Part shown: piece after piece, positions 11,901-24,000 of the stretch
How the letters are laid out: the number at the start of each line of letters is the position of its first letter
How positions within the stretch are numbered: the first letter of the stretch is position 1
Assembly: GCA_025345505.1 (NCBI GenBank)
Contig: JANVCC010000026.1
Coordinates: 638,873-702,872, forward strand
Source: Todiramphus chloris collaris
Taxonomy: Eukaryota > Chordata > Aves > Coraciiformes > Alcedinidae
Direction: 5' to 3'
DNA length: 64,000 nucleotides
Notes under the pieces: model-generated
The model's input: the letters and a program-made list of their open reading frames with translations, nothing else
The model's database searches: none
Told to the model about the DNA's origin: nothing
Program-made: the position numbers and the translations under genes

Positions 11901-14900
11901 TGCTTGTAATCACCGCCCGGGCAGTGGAAAGAACGTGCCTACGTGCATCTGCAGGGAAGGCAAAACATCTGTCGTAGGAATATCTTGTACATGAGGGTGA
12001 GTGGGTTTTGGTTTTAAGTTTGTCTTTACAGAACATTTCTTCTTAGGGAAATGCTCTCCCAGCCATCTGAGCAGCAACAACTTAATTTTCACATTACAGT
12101 TCACATAACTTACTCCTTCACCCATGAATGAGATTTGTATCTAAAGCCAAGTGTATTTTCAGGTTCAGTTCTTCAGTACCTTTCTCTCTTGATTATGGGC
12201 ATTTCCTGCCTGTTTTCTGTAAAACTCCCATGGGAATGAAGAGAGGTCTTTGTTCCCTTCCACACATGAATTTAAATTATTGATTAGTCGGTCTCATTTG
12301 TGGAGACTGCAGTTGGTTAGTGCTGTCTTAGAGCTGCCTTAGATATGGCAAAATGAACGACAGCTGATTTGACAAGTGTCTTCAGGGAGGGAACCACGCT
12401 ATTCAAACAGTTGAGAGAAGTAAGATTTTCTACCAGTGTCCTTTTATTTGTCCACGCTTTACAAAGCTCAGATACTTTCCTTCAGACTTCCCTCATAAAC
12501 ATCACTTGAGGGCTGATTTGGGGAGCACCCTAGTGCAGAATTAACTGTTCTGAGCAGGCGCCCTTCAGCACTCATGCTTATCCTGAGAGCAGTGTTCCAA
12601 ACTGGACGCTACACACAGAAACCAGGGCCAAAGCTTCCAATTCTCATAAGTCAGCCTGAAAACACAAAGTATGAAAAAGGCCACAAAGTAAGCAAATGTG
12701 GTCTGAGTCTAGGATGCCGAGACTAGCCAAAAAATACCTGTCATACCCTCCATTACCCGAAACACTGAGAGGGCAAATCAGCGACTCAGGTAGTGTCTGA
12801 GTCTTGCCTGTAAACAAAGAGCATTGTACATGGCACTGAACAAACCAATGAAAGTAACAAGTACCTGAATAATGAAAAGTCATGGAAACATCCATTTGGA
12901 TTTGAAATGGGAGGAACAGGAAAAGGATCTTAGAGCAATGGAGGCAGACATGACAAAATAGGGCAATTTGGGAAACAGAGCTTTCAGATGTCAGACTTTC
13001 AAACAGAAGAATAACAAAAATAAGCAATGTGATGCTGAATATGGGAGAATTAAGTTATTCAGTCATCCTGCATCTGAAATAAAATATTTTATAAGCGACT
13101 ACCAAAGAAAACTTGATCCTTCAAATTTAGTGCAATGTTTCTCATTACTGAAATTTTACAATCTGAGCTGCTGCCACCAAGATTTTTTCCATGAGTCCCT
13201 GGGGATGTGTCCTGTCCAAGTGGCAGAGAGAAGGGCTTTGTGGCTGGTGGTAGTCATGAGTGAAAAGTAAGAGCACTAGCAAGATGCACAACAAACAAAA
13301 CAAACAATCCCCCCCCAGAGAACCTAGCACAGGCTGATGCAGTTGTGGTGAATAGACGCAGATAATCCCCAGAGCTGCACATATCCTCTTAAGGGAGGTT
13401 TCTGCAGGAGACACCTAATCTCTGTCCATCTATGGGCAGAGTTAATATTCCACAGACTGTGTTTTGGCACATGGAAAAGAGTTTGGTGTGCACAGCGCTA
13501 TTGGAGCCTGACTAGAGCAAAACCTTGTTTGGGTTTGGTTTTCCAGTTTGGTTTGTGGACAAGGGAGTTAATGGAAGAGAATGACTAAATACTCTGAAAG
13601 AGCCCAGCGAATGAACAGTTTGGGATGATGCCCACTCAGAGTCATTAGAGAGCAGCGTCCCACTGACATAAACACAGGAAATTGAGAAACACAGCCCCCC
13701 ATGTGCAAGAGATTTTTAAACTGATGAAAAAAAACTAACCCAAGTTCCTCCAGACTATCATGGGTGAGGAAAATTGGCAGGGAAAAGGAAACTGACAGTT
13801 AATAAATCATCATGAATATGGAAACAAAAATATTACAGACGCTTTTAGGTCAGCATAGTATTTCTTACAGCTTAGGACCTTCAGTCAATTTCTCTTGTAA
13901 TTGTTGGATTACAAGGGTTGGCACTGTTAGTAGTTATTTCTGTAGAGCTCTCCAAGCTTCCCCTGACTTTCCCCAATTACCAAGCTCTGCTTTATGACTG
14001 TGTGGGATGGGGGGGAGAAGGGGGGGCTTGCATCCTGCTCCTCTTTGTGTGGTGTTACCTCAGACCTCAGCACTCTACCACTTGAGGTCCAGCTTTCCAG
14101 TAGTTCAGGTTCAATGCATTCATGGACAACTTACAGATATCACCCCAATGCCAGAAACACCCTCCAGCTCATTTTCCCCTCGCCGCGTGTGCCCTTGTGC
14201 GTGCAGATAACCGCCCAACCGAAACGCCGACGCGTGCAGGTGAGAGATAGAGGTGGCATGGGCCTGACCATGACAATTGGCCACCAGCTGCCACCCGGCG
14301 CTGTGCAGCTGGGTGCCAGCCACAGCTCTGGTAGCTTGGGGCAATGAGAGTAATCACTCCAAAACACAACAATTTCAGCAAGGTAATGATTAACAGTGAA
14401 AGGTTTCACAATGATTAATCATCATTTCCGTTGCTGAAGCTTATTCCAAATTTTATCATACTTTTTAATTTTATTTTTTTTTTAATCTAGTCCCTGATGG
14501 TTTTGGTTACTAGGAAATGATGAGTTTAGTGCTCCAGTCAAGGAAAAATGTTCAAACTTGTTATTTTTAAATTACCTCTTTTTACCTCTTACGAGGTGAT
14601 GAGATCAACCAAATTCAACCTGATCCACGATCATCTCCTAAACGCTCACTCTTACAGCCAAGCTCACAGTAGGCGGTTGAAACAACCAATTAAGAAGTTC
14701 AACAAGAATCTTTCCAAGAAACAAAACATGAAATAAATTACCTACCTCGGAAACCTGGGAACGACCAACGGCTTCACCACTGGGGAAGGTTTTCATGAAC
14801 TTTGTCAGCCCGCCAGCTGCCCACGCAGCACACAGCCTGAATCATGGAAATTAGCACCAGCCTCACCAGCAGGGACAAGACACCTGGAGTCACCAGACAG

Positions 14901-17490
14901 CGAGTCTCAGCGCAGCTTCCCCACAGCTGGGTCAAAAATGGGCAGTGCCAGAGTCCTGAAGTGAAGCTATACAGGCACGTGAACCTAGTGCAGGCTCATT
15001 CTCAAGTAACTGCATGGTGACCATGGCTGTTTACTGACCCACTAGTGACTGTTTTGTCTTCCTGAACTTCTCAGCAGTCTCCTAAACAAGCTGGACTGGT
15101 AAACACCCAAAACTAGTGCCAGTAGATCAGTGGGATCAGGCTGGAAAGACAAAACCAATGTCTAAGGCTGCAAGTCTCAACATTAAAACAGTTTAAGGTT
15201 TACCACAGCACGCGGTGGAGTTAAGGACAGGAGAGAGCAGGGCTCTGATACCATTTCTGTGCTGCACCCTCCCTCTCCCCCTGCCCTGCAAAGAATGACA
15301 AGGCAGCTTTTGATATTTTGAATTCTTCACAGCTTTTAATAGCATTTAACATGGGAGCAGCTTATCTAAATTTCTGATTTATCATAAAATCCCAGAGAGT
15401 TTGGTATAAGAAATTTGAATAAAAGCTTTAACTTTTCACCAGCAACTTCAAACTCTGAATTAACGTGGAGATAACTGTAAAGTGATTGTACTTTATTAAT
15501 CTCCTGCTTTTGAGTCACAGCAACATTTAACACAAGAGTGACTCCTGGGCCTTTTTTTTTCCCCCTAATGAGAAAATTACAGCCAAGTATCTGGCTGTTG
15601 GAACCAGAAGCAGCTGAGAACAAGGAGAGAATACAGACCGTGCAGGCACACCACTGAACAGCTTGAGCAAGAACACGGGCTGAGGAAAAATGCAATTTGG
15701 GGAACAACCAGTGGGAAAAGTAAATGCACTTGTACGCAGTGCCTGGGTCAGAACCAAGGCAAGCGGCTTACCAAGCGCTTCTCAGGCAACAAAACCACCC
15801 TGGGATATCATCAGCAGTGTTTCTACTAGAAGAAAAGCTGCTGATTTCACCAGACTTTGTACAGTTCTGTCAATCTACCCAGTCTTTAATGCCACGTTGA
15901 TATTGGTGATGGCTACTGACCCAGGGGAAAATATAAATAAATAATTAATTAATCTGAAGTATGTAAATGATCCCACTAATACCACAGTAAATCCTTAAAT
16001 ACCTGCTTGAGTGCCAGAAGAGAAAGCACAGACACCTTATAAAGTGCTTCTTTTTTCCTTTGGAAGCTTGAAAATAGGACATGTTTTCTTATAAAACCTC
16101 CTTTACTACTCACACCTCTATAAAAACCCAGTCCTTGCTTCCCATGTCCCCAAACTGTCTTTCCCTTAGAGCTCAAGACATTCCATACAGGTAGTACACA
16201 ATGGATGGATTTTTCTTGCATTACTGAGTTTTTTTTCCAGCATGCTGTTCAATAATCCCCTTCTCCTAGGACTTATGCCCATATTCCAAACTGCAAAGTC
16301 ACAGTAAGCAGGTCTTAAATAATCTTTTAAGGTAAACTATCAGAAAAATTGCTTTTTTCTCTCTCAAAATACATAAATATGTACATAAAAAATAGTAGAT
16401 AGAGCAAACTTGGATGTGAAAAAAACCCAAACAAACAACAAACCATTTTCACTATTGTCCTTTTAAAATAGGTAAAGATGAGAGAAAGACCTCCTCTGGA
16501 AACCAAAAATAGCACGAGCCATTTCTTTATCCTCCTTGCTGTTATTCCCCTGGAATACAGTGACCTTGTTGGCTTTGAATCCATAAGTGGTACTAGATTG
16601 CCTGCCTGCCATTTGTCACTTAAGCAATTTTCATGCATGTTTGATGCCAGACTGATCTTCCTGCTCTCCTTTCCTCAGCTGAGCGTTCCTCCGTGTCACC
16701 TCCCACAGGGGGCTGGAGCAGAAGGACCTGGCTGCCCCTACCCCGCTGCACCAGCAGTTGCAGGCGCGCAAGATGTGGGTGACACCGAGCACCGGGGACA
16801 CGCACGAGCAGCCGGCAGACGGTTCTTTGCTCGAACACACTCGTACCTCAGTTTCCACCCAGAGCAGAGACAGAGCACAGCGCAGGGACGTGCCCTGGGG
16901 TGCTGGAGCACAGAGCTGCCCGGCAGCCCCGGCTCCAGCTCAGGAATGTGCTGCCAAGAGTCCTTCACAAAAACCCATCACGGTGCTGACGGCAGAGGAT
17001 GCAGTGTCACTGACAGTCACGTCAACTCGTCTGGTACTGACCAACAGTCACGCCAAGTCTGTCTGAGCAGCCACTCCCCGATGTTTTCCCCCTCAATTAG
17101 CGAAAGCGCATTGACCTGTTGGTTTTTTGTTTGTTGGTTGTTTTTTTTTTTCCACAACCAGCGCTGACAACAGGATGAGGCAGAAACACTTCCTTAACCA
17201 CTACCCTATGTTCAGCTCCCATATCTCTTCTTTTGAAGCCTCAGCCCCAGTTTGATGTAAGACTCTCATTTCATTTTAAGGGAAATTATTCCAAAAGAGT
17301 CACAGTCCCCACCCCTCCATTGCCTCCTGGGCAAGAACTGGGGATGAGGTAATCCTGTGATGTTTAGGAAAATGAGCAAATATTAAAGATTGTACAAAAG
17401 GAAAAGACTTTATTTATTTTAATACCGTATTTAATTTGAAAGCTCCAGGCACTAAAGATCAGAAAACCAAACTGGGCTTTGCTTTCCTAA
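8901..17490. other. Intergenic region between AGFG1 and MRPL44, no recognised gene
   Basis: About 8.6 kb upstream of AGFG1 and downstream of MRPL44. The longest open frames do not resemble any family I know and lack exon-like context. I looked for a TM4SF20-like tetraspan gene, which occupies this interval in human, and saw none. Notable short items are a full CRE-type palindrome TGACGTCA at 9469-9476, several A-runs (about 9960-9980, 11320-11360) and a moderately GC-rich patch at about 16650-17050. Confidence 0.6.
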
Positions 17491-17497
17491 GCACACC

Positions 17498-17503
17498 TTT
17501 ATT
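17498..17503 (-). terminator. MRPL44: MRPL44 poly(A) signal AATAAA
   Basis: TTTATT on the plus strand reads AATAAA on the minus strand, about 52 bases after the MRPL44 stop codon. That would make a very short 3' UTR. Further AATAAA-like sequence near 17408-17416 could serve as a second site. Confidence 0.55.
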
Positions 17504-17554
17504 CAGCACGGAAGCCATTCGTTCTGGAGAGCAAGCAGGAACGTCTTTTATCAG

Positions 17555-17726
17555 CTAGTGACTGCCGACGGCCTTGGCCGCTGCCAGTCCTGGTTTGGGC
17601 TTCGAGTAATCCCAGGGCCTCCTGTTCTCTGTGTAGCCATACAGCTTCCGCAGCGCCACGCGGGCCGCTTCTTCCTCTGCCGCCAGCACCGTTTCACCAG
17701 GACCTTCAGCTATAATCTTCTTATCG
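17555..17726 (-). CDS. MRPL44: MRPL44 exon 4 (C-terminus, dsRNA-binding domain)
   Basis: 172 bases with one base completing a Cys codon, then [20 protein letters not shown] and the tail [17 protein letters not shown], ending with TAG at 17557-17555. The acceptor is CCAAG on the minus strand. This part binds structured RNA in the family. Confidence 0.95.
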
Positions 17727-19662
17727 CTTGGGGAAGAAAAGAAGACAATTAACAACGTTTCCACCATGGAATCCCGAGGACTGCTGTGTGCCATGAACAA
17801 GGGCTGCTGGATTGGTTTTAACCCCGTGTCTGTGCACACCAAGTGTAATTTCTATATATACACGCACTAATGTAAACATTTCCGTCAGCCCTTCCTGCAG
17901 AGATAAGTGACTGTGCATTCAACAGTGGAACCTCAAATCAGAAATGTGCCCATTTCCTGGAAAAGCACGACTCTAGGCACTTGGATTCCTAACAAACCAC
18001 GGAGTCTTTACAGCCTTCAGCTTGTGAGCCCTGTTAAAAATATGCAAGCTCATTACTCTGCTCAGCTTCAACAGAGTTTAAACGGCTGATTTGATACGAA
18101 CTTCCTCCTATGTAATAACTTGGCCAAAGAGCACGAGTGGAAAACTAAAAGACTGTCTCCCTCCTCCCGTCTCCTCCAGCTTAAATCCATTTCCCTTTAC
18201 ATGAACAGGGCACTCACCAGTACAACCCAACGAAGTACAGTGGCAGAACCGTGCTGACTCCCAGCTGCCTGGTGATCCTTGGCTCTGGAGGGGAGATGTT
18301 CCTCTTGGTCAGCTCCTCCACGAGTAAGCCCATCGGATTTACCACCTCCCAGACCTCAAACAGGTCTTTTCCGATCAGCTCAGGTATAAAAAAATCCTAA
18401 GCAGGAATATTTAGAAGTTACAGTTAAAGGGAAAGGCAGCGAAGGCTCCAGGTCCAGAAATATGTGATTTTAGTTGACCACCCTGTGCATCTTAATGAAA
18501 AAAAACCCTAAAACAACTAAAAACCCCACAACCCCAAACCACCCCTAACCACCCCCCAACAGCTCCCATTGTTAAATGGTCTTGTCACAGGTATTGTCAG
18601 ACTTCTGTCCAACCCCCCTGGATCTCTGTCCATCAAAGAGCAAGACAATATTTAACTTCTTTGTCTTTTCTTCCCCTGTAACTTCTGTTACTGTTGTTAG
18701 CACCAAAGCAGCTGGTGAGGAGGGACTCACCCTGACAAAGATCTCTGTTTTCTCAGGCCCGCTGCTTCCGAGCAAGGCTCCTACAACAGCAAAGAACGTC
18801 CTCTGCAGCACCTCTGGTGGGACGGGAAACTCCCTGCAGAGCGTCAGGTCCTGTATGGACAGGTTTCGAGCCACGTAAGAAACCAGTTCCTGACCGGTGA
18901 GAAAATCGACGAGCGCTGCGGTGCCCTCCGCAGGCAGATCTGGGTAAGCGCTTCCAAAGCATCGCGTCAGGTAGGACCTCGAGAAGGACAGCCCCTCCTC
19001 AGCGAGTCTCCTGTTATCCTGCAGACTGAGAGCGACCGTCTCCTTGTCCAGCCCCAGCTGCCGCCGCCTCTCCTCCTCGCTCTCGATGTAGGAGGCATCA
19101 ACAAAGGCGGCCTTCAGAAGCTCCAGAGAAAAGTCTTCGTGCAGCCGGTGGCCGAAGGCTTGTACCTCGGCGTGATAATCCCAGTTGGGCTTCTCCGACC
19201 TACGGGCATGGAAAGGAAGAGACATTCAGGGGCAGAGCGGGGGGCCTCCCGCGCTGCGGGCACGCGTGGCCCAAACGACCCCGGGTTTAGGAGCCCCGGC
19301 GTTCAGCATGCCCGGTTCGCCCACCACCCTCTGCCCGCCCGGGGCCGCGCTGAGCCGCGGAGCTCCAATCGTGACGAGGAGCTGCTCGGCCGGCGGGACT
19401 TGACCTGCTGCTCGGCCTGTCGCGTCCCAACCCCGGGCACCCCGCGCCGCCGCCGCCCTCCCTCTCCGACCGGCCAGCCCGGCGCTCACCGCCGCCGCGG
19501 GGGCTCCTGCAGCCGCTGCTGCTCCAGGTAAGCGCGGAGCCACCGCTTCTTGTCGCGGCTCGGTGCGGTTCTGAGCGCGGCCCGTCCGGCCCCGGCCCCG
19601 GCCCCGGCCGCGGTCCCCGCCAGCAGCCGCCGCGATGCGCTCAGGAGCAGCCGGGCTGCCAT
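17555..19662 (-). CDS. MRPL44: MRPL44, mitochondrial ribosomal protein mL44 (complete, 4 coding exons)
   Basis: MRPL44 is a component of the 39S mitochondrial ribosomal subunit. It has an RNase III-like fold plus a double-stranded RNA-binding domain and is required for assembly and translation of mitochondrial mRNAs. The four exons (19662-19490, 19199-18731, 18396-18218, 17726-17555) join in phase to 330 residues plus stop; the human protein is 332. An Arg/Leu/Ala-rich start ([16 protein letters not shown]) suits a mitochondrial presequence. The RNase III-like part spans roughly residues 60-230 and includes [19 protein letters not shown]. The C-terminal dsRNA-binding domain ends with [20 protein letters not shown]. 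All introns are GT-AG. The gene lies about 0.6 kb downstream of the MFF poly(A) site on the same strand. Confidence 0.96.
18218..18396 (-). CDS. MRPL44: MRPL44 exon 3
   Basis: 179 bases encoding [20 protein letters not shown] through LPLYFVGLY. It starts in phase 0 after TTAG and ends in phase 2 before GTGAGTG. It corresponds to the end of the RNase III-like region and the start of the dsRNA-binding domain. Confidence 0.95.
18731..19199 (-). CDS. MRPL44: MRPL44 exon 2 (RNase III-like domain)
   Basis: 469 bases: one base completes an Arg codon, then 156 codons from [13 protein letters not shown] to [11 protein letters not shown]. The donor is GTGAGT in phase 0. It contains [17 protein letters not shown] and [20 protein letters not shown], both strongly conserved in the family. 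Confidence 0.96.
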
Positions 19663-20060
19663 GGCGGAAGCGGAGGGCGGAGGAAGGGTCCGTGCCCTCC
19701 CGGAAACACGGTCCTTCCCCCTTAGTTCCGGTTAGAAGCGTTCCGCTCGGGTAGTGTTCCCGGTCGGGGACAAGAGCAAGAGGACCGGCGGCGGAAGCTT
19801 CCCTGGCCCGGTACTGCCTGCCCCGATCCGCGCCCGCCCAGCCGGGCTAGGGAGAGAGTCCCGGGGAGCGTGGAGCCCCTTGCCGAGCCCGCGGCCATTC
19901 CGGCCGCAGCGGCCCCCGCTAGACCGGCCCGAAGCCTCCGCTTCCGGGTCCCGCGGGCGGGGGATGGAAGCGCTGGGGAAGCGGCAGCCCCGAGGCCCAG
20001 CTGGTTCCCCTGCCCCGCGCCGACCCTGCCCGCAGCCGGGAGCAGGGAAAGCGCCCGGCA
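19240..20060 (-). promoter_or_regulatory. MRPL44: CpG-island promoter of MRPL44 with candidate ETS sites
   Basis: A CpG-dense block covers MRPL44 exon 1 and about 400 bases upstream. CCGGAA at 19700-19705 and TTCCGG at 19726-19731 are ETS/GABP-type cores about 40-70 bases above the start codon. Such sites are common in promoters of nuclear genes for mitochondrial proteins. That these sites are used is inference. Confidence 0.6.
19490..19662 (-). CDS. MRPL44: MRPL44 exon 1 (mitochondrial presequence)
   Basis: 173 bases starting at the ATG at 19662-19660 in the context GCCATGGC and ending in phase 2 before GTGAGC. It encodes a basic presequence with an Ala-Gly repeat (AGAGAGAG), then [19 protein letters not shown], which matches the family. 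It is very GC-rich. Confidence 0.93.
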
Positions 20061-20192
20061 AAGTGAACGGCCTGGGCTGCCCGTTGGGACCCCGTTCCAC
20101 GTGCAGACAGCGTCTGGTGCGGTTCCCGTGGAACAGCCGTTGGTTTTCTCCGTGCAGCTCTTTGTGAGGCTGCAGGTGTCCCCCGCGTATTA

Positions 20193-20210
20193 TTGTTTAA
20201 TATTAAACAA
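20193..20210. repeat. 18-bp perfect palindrome between MRPL44 and MFF
   Basis: TTGTTTAATATTAAACAA equals its own reverse complement. It lies about 50 bases past the MFF poly(A) signal and about 530 bases above the MRPL44 start codon, followed by related A/T-rich sequence (ATTAAACAATGAATTG). Its function is unknown. Confidence 0.9.
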
Positions 20211-20262
20211 TGGATTATTAATATGATTAAACAATGAATTGTTTTGGGGTGTTTTTTTGAGT

Positions 20263-20268
20263 TTTATT
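20263..20268 (-). terminator. MFF: MFF distal poly(A) signal AATAAA
   Basis: TTTATT on the plus strand is AATAAA on the minus strand, about 700 bases after the MFF stop codon. A second copy at 20436-20441 could give a shorter 3' UTR. Confidence 0.55.
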
Positions 20269-20961
20269 AAATACACTTGGTCAGTATCTTGTACTCTAAT
20301 CTTCCGCTCACTCACAGACAGACTTGCTTAAAAACATATTTTATAGAAAAACATCTGCAAAATCAAAGCTAAAAAAAAACCCAATAATTCATATTACACA
20401 CCTCTGGACAACCTGCATGTTAGCAAAGAATTCCTTTTATTGGTTGCCCTGGACATGTGCTTAGACAAGGAAGATACTCATGAGACAGGACACACTCCTC
20501 AAATATGGCACAGCTCAAACTACTCTGACTCGGGGAAATCTACAGCCATCGGGTTTAATCGCCTCTAACAACAGAACAAGAAAAACTACAGTTCCGCTCC
20601 TCAGCTTTTAGGTTTTCTCCAACCCCCTCCATCCGCCCTCTTCCCAGCACAGCGGCACGTCCAGCGGTGACTCCTGTAGCTCTCTGTCCTTAATGCTGCG
20701 CAAAGCGACCAGCGCAGCAGCCAGTCCGGCCTGACACTGAAGCATGCAAGGAGGAAACGGCGAGTGCTCGTGGGGCGAATCTACTGACAACACAGCAACT
20801 GAACAACGGGGTGTCCCGGCAACACTGCGCTTCTAGGGCTTGCGTCGCTTGGTGGAAATTTCCCGTGGAGGAATTAGAAAACAGCAAACGATTCAGAGAC
20901 AGAAAAAAGAATTTTGAAAACTGTTTGTATTTCTGACTACTAAATCTTGCCAAGGGCCCGT
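20269..20961 (-). other. MFF: MFF 3' untranslated region (predicted)
   Basis: Sequence from the MFF stop codon to the distal AATAAA. No open frame here resembles a protein. The extent is predicted from poly(A) signals only. Confidence 0.55.
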
Positions 20962-21093
20962 CTAGCGCCGAAACCAGAGCCAGCTGTTGAGTAGCCAGAA
21001 AGCCACGGTTATGGAATACATGATCATCTCCCGCTTCGCACGCTCCTTGTTTTCTTCTTCCAGAAGCTGGAGACGGCGGTTAAGTTTGATTAT
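20962..21093 (-). CDS. MFF: MFF last coding exon (coiled coil and tail anchor)
   Basis: 132 bases: IIKLNRRLQLLEEENKERAK, then a membrane segment (MYSITVAFWLLNSWLWF) and RR-stop. It starts in phase 0 after TTTTAG and stops at TAG 20964-20962. The C-terminal anchor places the protein in the mitochondrial outer membrane with its bulk in the cytosol. Confidence 0.97.
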   Translation of the reverse strand: MIKLNRRLQLLEEENKERAKREMIMYSITVAFWLLNSWLWFRR

Positions 21094-24000
21094 CTAAAAA
21101 GAAATAAAGGCTTTAAATACTTGATTAAAAGATACCACTTTCTAGGAGCTGCTGAATAACCATGTAAAAGTAGGGTATCAGGTGGGTGTTACGCCCCTGG
21201 TAAGTGACATTATCTAATACTGACATTATGCATAACTTGACTCTCCATCCCCAGCCAGCAGTGACCAGATCTTGCTGTCCCTAATAGGCAGGAGCAGAAA
21301 TGGAGCCGGATGCTCTGGAGGGCACAGAACATGTTAGGGCAGCCCAGACGGGGTGCAGAGGGGGATCCCCCAACACAGCAGGGGTGGAAACCTTTGCAGC
21401 CACACGGAAAACCTGTTCCCCTGGTTTACCCCTTTTTCTCAGCTTTCTCAGATTTATGTACCTGTCGTCGTAAGGAAGCGGCATCTACAACGGTCATGTC
21501 ATCTGGTGTTCCCTCCAGCGTCGTGTCCAGGTTGGAAAGACCGTATCTACAAAGAAGGGAGACAGCTCAGCTGGCTGTCCATGCCAAGATCAGCAAGCAC
21601 CACATTATATCGACACTCTGGTAGGTCTATTTTTAGGTTGTGAGCCATAAAAGAATTATAAATCCTTTTCCCAGCTTCTGGAGTTGCCTGTTCCACCAGG
21701 ATCTCAGCTGAACAGCACACAGGCACCCAGGAACTGGGCAAGTGCTACACTGAATCTCTCCACATTTAAAGATTTTTGAAGGCTCTCCATGCAGACAGAA
21801 TTCTTGCTGTCACCTGCTCTCTCAAAAGACTGTTTCCAGGTATTTAATAGATTCCTGAACCCTGAAATGCCAGAGTTGCAGGAGACCTGGCAACAGACTG
21901 GGAATAACCCAAGGGAGACATGGAAAGGACTGGGTGTCTCAGGCTCGGTACCCCTGTCAATATCTCGAGGAGACTACTAATGATCCTGGTCACATCAATC
22001 TCAGTGTTTCAAGCAGAGAACCTTGCAAATGGAGAGTCCAGCACAGAGTTTCTGCCTGCTGAACTTTACATGCGTTAGGAAGTTTGTTCCCAGAGCACCT
22101 CTTGGTTCTCTTAATGCAGCGATTCAGACAAATCATTATTCTAACTACAAGACAAGTTAATTAAATATAGCACATTTATTAGCAGCTGGGAAGCCGGAGG
22201 AGGTCTCCATAAAGCATGTGTTTTGATCATCCAAATGCTACCTCTTGACCAGATACAACTAATGGGTAAAGCAGTCCCTGATGCTGCCCCTACTGCTGAG
22301 TTTCTCCCTCGCTATCTCAAACCCTTCCCTTTCCCCACAGTAGGTCCCCTTGCCTTGCTTTCTCATCAAGACAGAGAAACAACTGCTGCAAACAGCTTAG
22401 GAAATGGCCCAGAACAGGGCAAGGGCTGCCAGGTTCACAACTAAATACACCTAACCTAATCTTTAGCATTTAATGGTGGTTAGCAGTCAGCTCTGACTAA
22501 GGTGAAGCTGAGCAGAGCTTCCGTGCTGCCGCCCTTTCATCCCTTCTACAACGCTCAGTAGAAGATGGGCAGTTATCTGCGCTTTGATCTCTGGCTTTTT
22601 GGGCTGAAGGGTGTTCAGGGAGAGGGAAACTTCCCCAGGTGAGATCAGGATAAAACAGCTTTTAGTAAGGGAACAGTCAAAGAAGCAACTCTCTGTCCAG
22701 TGATGAAAAAGATGAAAGTCACTATGAAATAAAAAATACTTGAAGTTTACTGCTATTGGAATTTAGGAGCTTCCCCTCACACGTCACACTGAGCCAGACT
22801 TCTGCAGCACCTCATGTCTATCGGACAAGCATGGTCTTGGCAGATGACTCAGGTGGGGAAGGAATAAAAGGCCTGAAATACCCCAGGAGTTGAGAGGCAG
22901 GACAGAAATAAGTGCTGTGCTATAAAATAAGGACACTAGAAACAGGGAAATGGGAGGCTGAGGTTTAGAATCTTCATTAGTGGATCGTGACTAACAAAAA
23001 AAAACCAAACCACTCTTTACCTGGTGTTGTCATGATGAGGGTTAGAGGTGGTAGCAGCTGACCCACCACGTAACACTGGCCTACAGCAGGGTGTGTAGGT
23101 GGAAAGCACAGACAGAAACAGGAAACGACAAACAGAGAGAAGAGGTAAAACACACAAAGGAACATCAAAATACTGCCACTTGCATAATGTTTCCATACAA
23201 TAGAATATCTGTTTGTTTTGTCATAATGTGCACTTCCGTATTTCTCTTAATTCAGATTTAATCAACACTGAATGTTTATGCAGCTAAGACATGGAGGCAA
23301 TTTTTTGATGATACAGCTTCAGTTACAAAAGACAAACTGTTGGAATGGAGGTTTGGGTGGAGGCCATTGGCTTTATAAAATAGCCATGGGAAACTTCAGG
23401 TGTAAAAAAAAGAAATCCCTCTAAAACCCCAAACCCCACCCAACAGCGATGGGGAAAAGATATTTTAAAAGTATCTACACATACTTATATAAAAGTCTTT
23501 TTCATCATCCTCTCCCCCCTCCAGGGAAAGGGGAGATTTGTCTTTTCTTTATGCTAGAGGCAAATCAGAACCCCTGGGCTACCAGCTAAGGACCATCTCT
23601 AGTCTGACGAGAGGCAGATCTCTCGAGGTAGAAGTGACTAGAAGCTTCAAGCAGTTGGTACAAATGTCCTTCTAAGTGCTGCTCTTTTGGTTTCTCTTCC
23701 TTTTCTTTCTAGGCAGAGAAGAAGAAAAGGAAGAGCTTTCTCAGCCTCTGCAGCTCCATAAGGTACGCTGCTGCCTTTGCCAGGAGGGGCTCCTGGCAGG
23801 AGGGGCTACTGCTGCCTGGCCACCAGCAGTACCCTGTCAGAGCCGGTATGGTCTGTTTGCAGCACCCCTGGTCAGGAGGCGTTGATGTTCCACAGCCACA
23901 GCGTGGAACAGACCATTCGGGAGCCCGACATCTTTTCTCAACTCCTTCCGCGTTCCCAGTGTCGACAGGAGGTGCCCGTATTGTGGAGTGAATCCACAGA

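Noticed and set aside
8901..17490. TM4SF20 between MRPL44 and AGFG1
   Set aside because: Expected from human gene order, but no tetraspan-like exon or motif was seen in the interval.
18572..19225. 217-codon continuous minus frame as a single-exon gene
   Set aside because: It is MRPL44 exon 2 plus intron sequence on both sides; splice sites at 19200-19201 and 18729-18730 and family similarity define the true exon.
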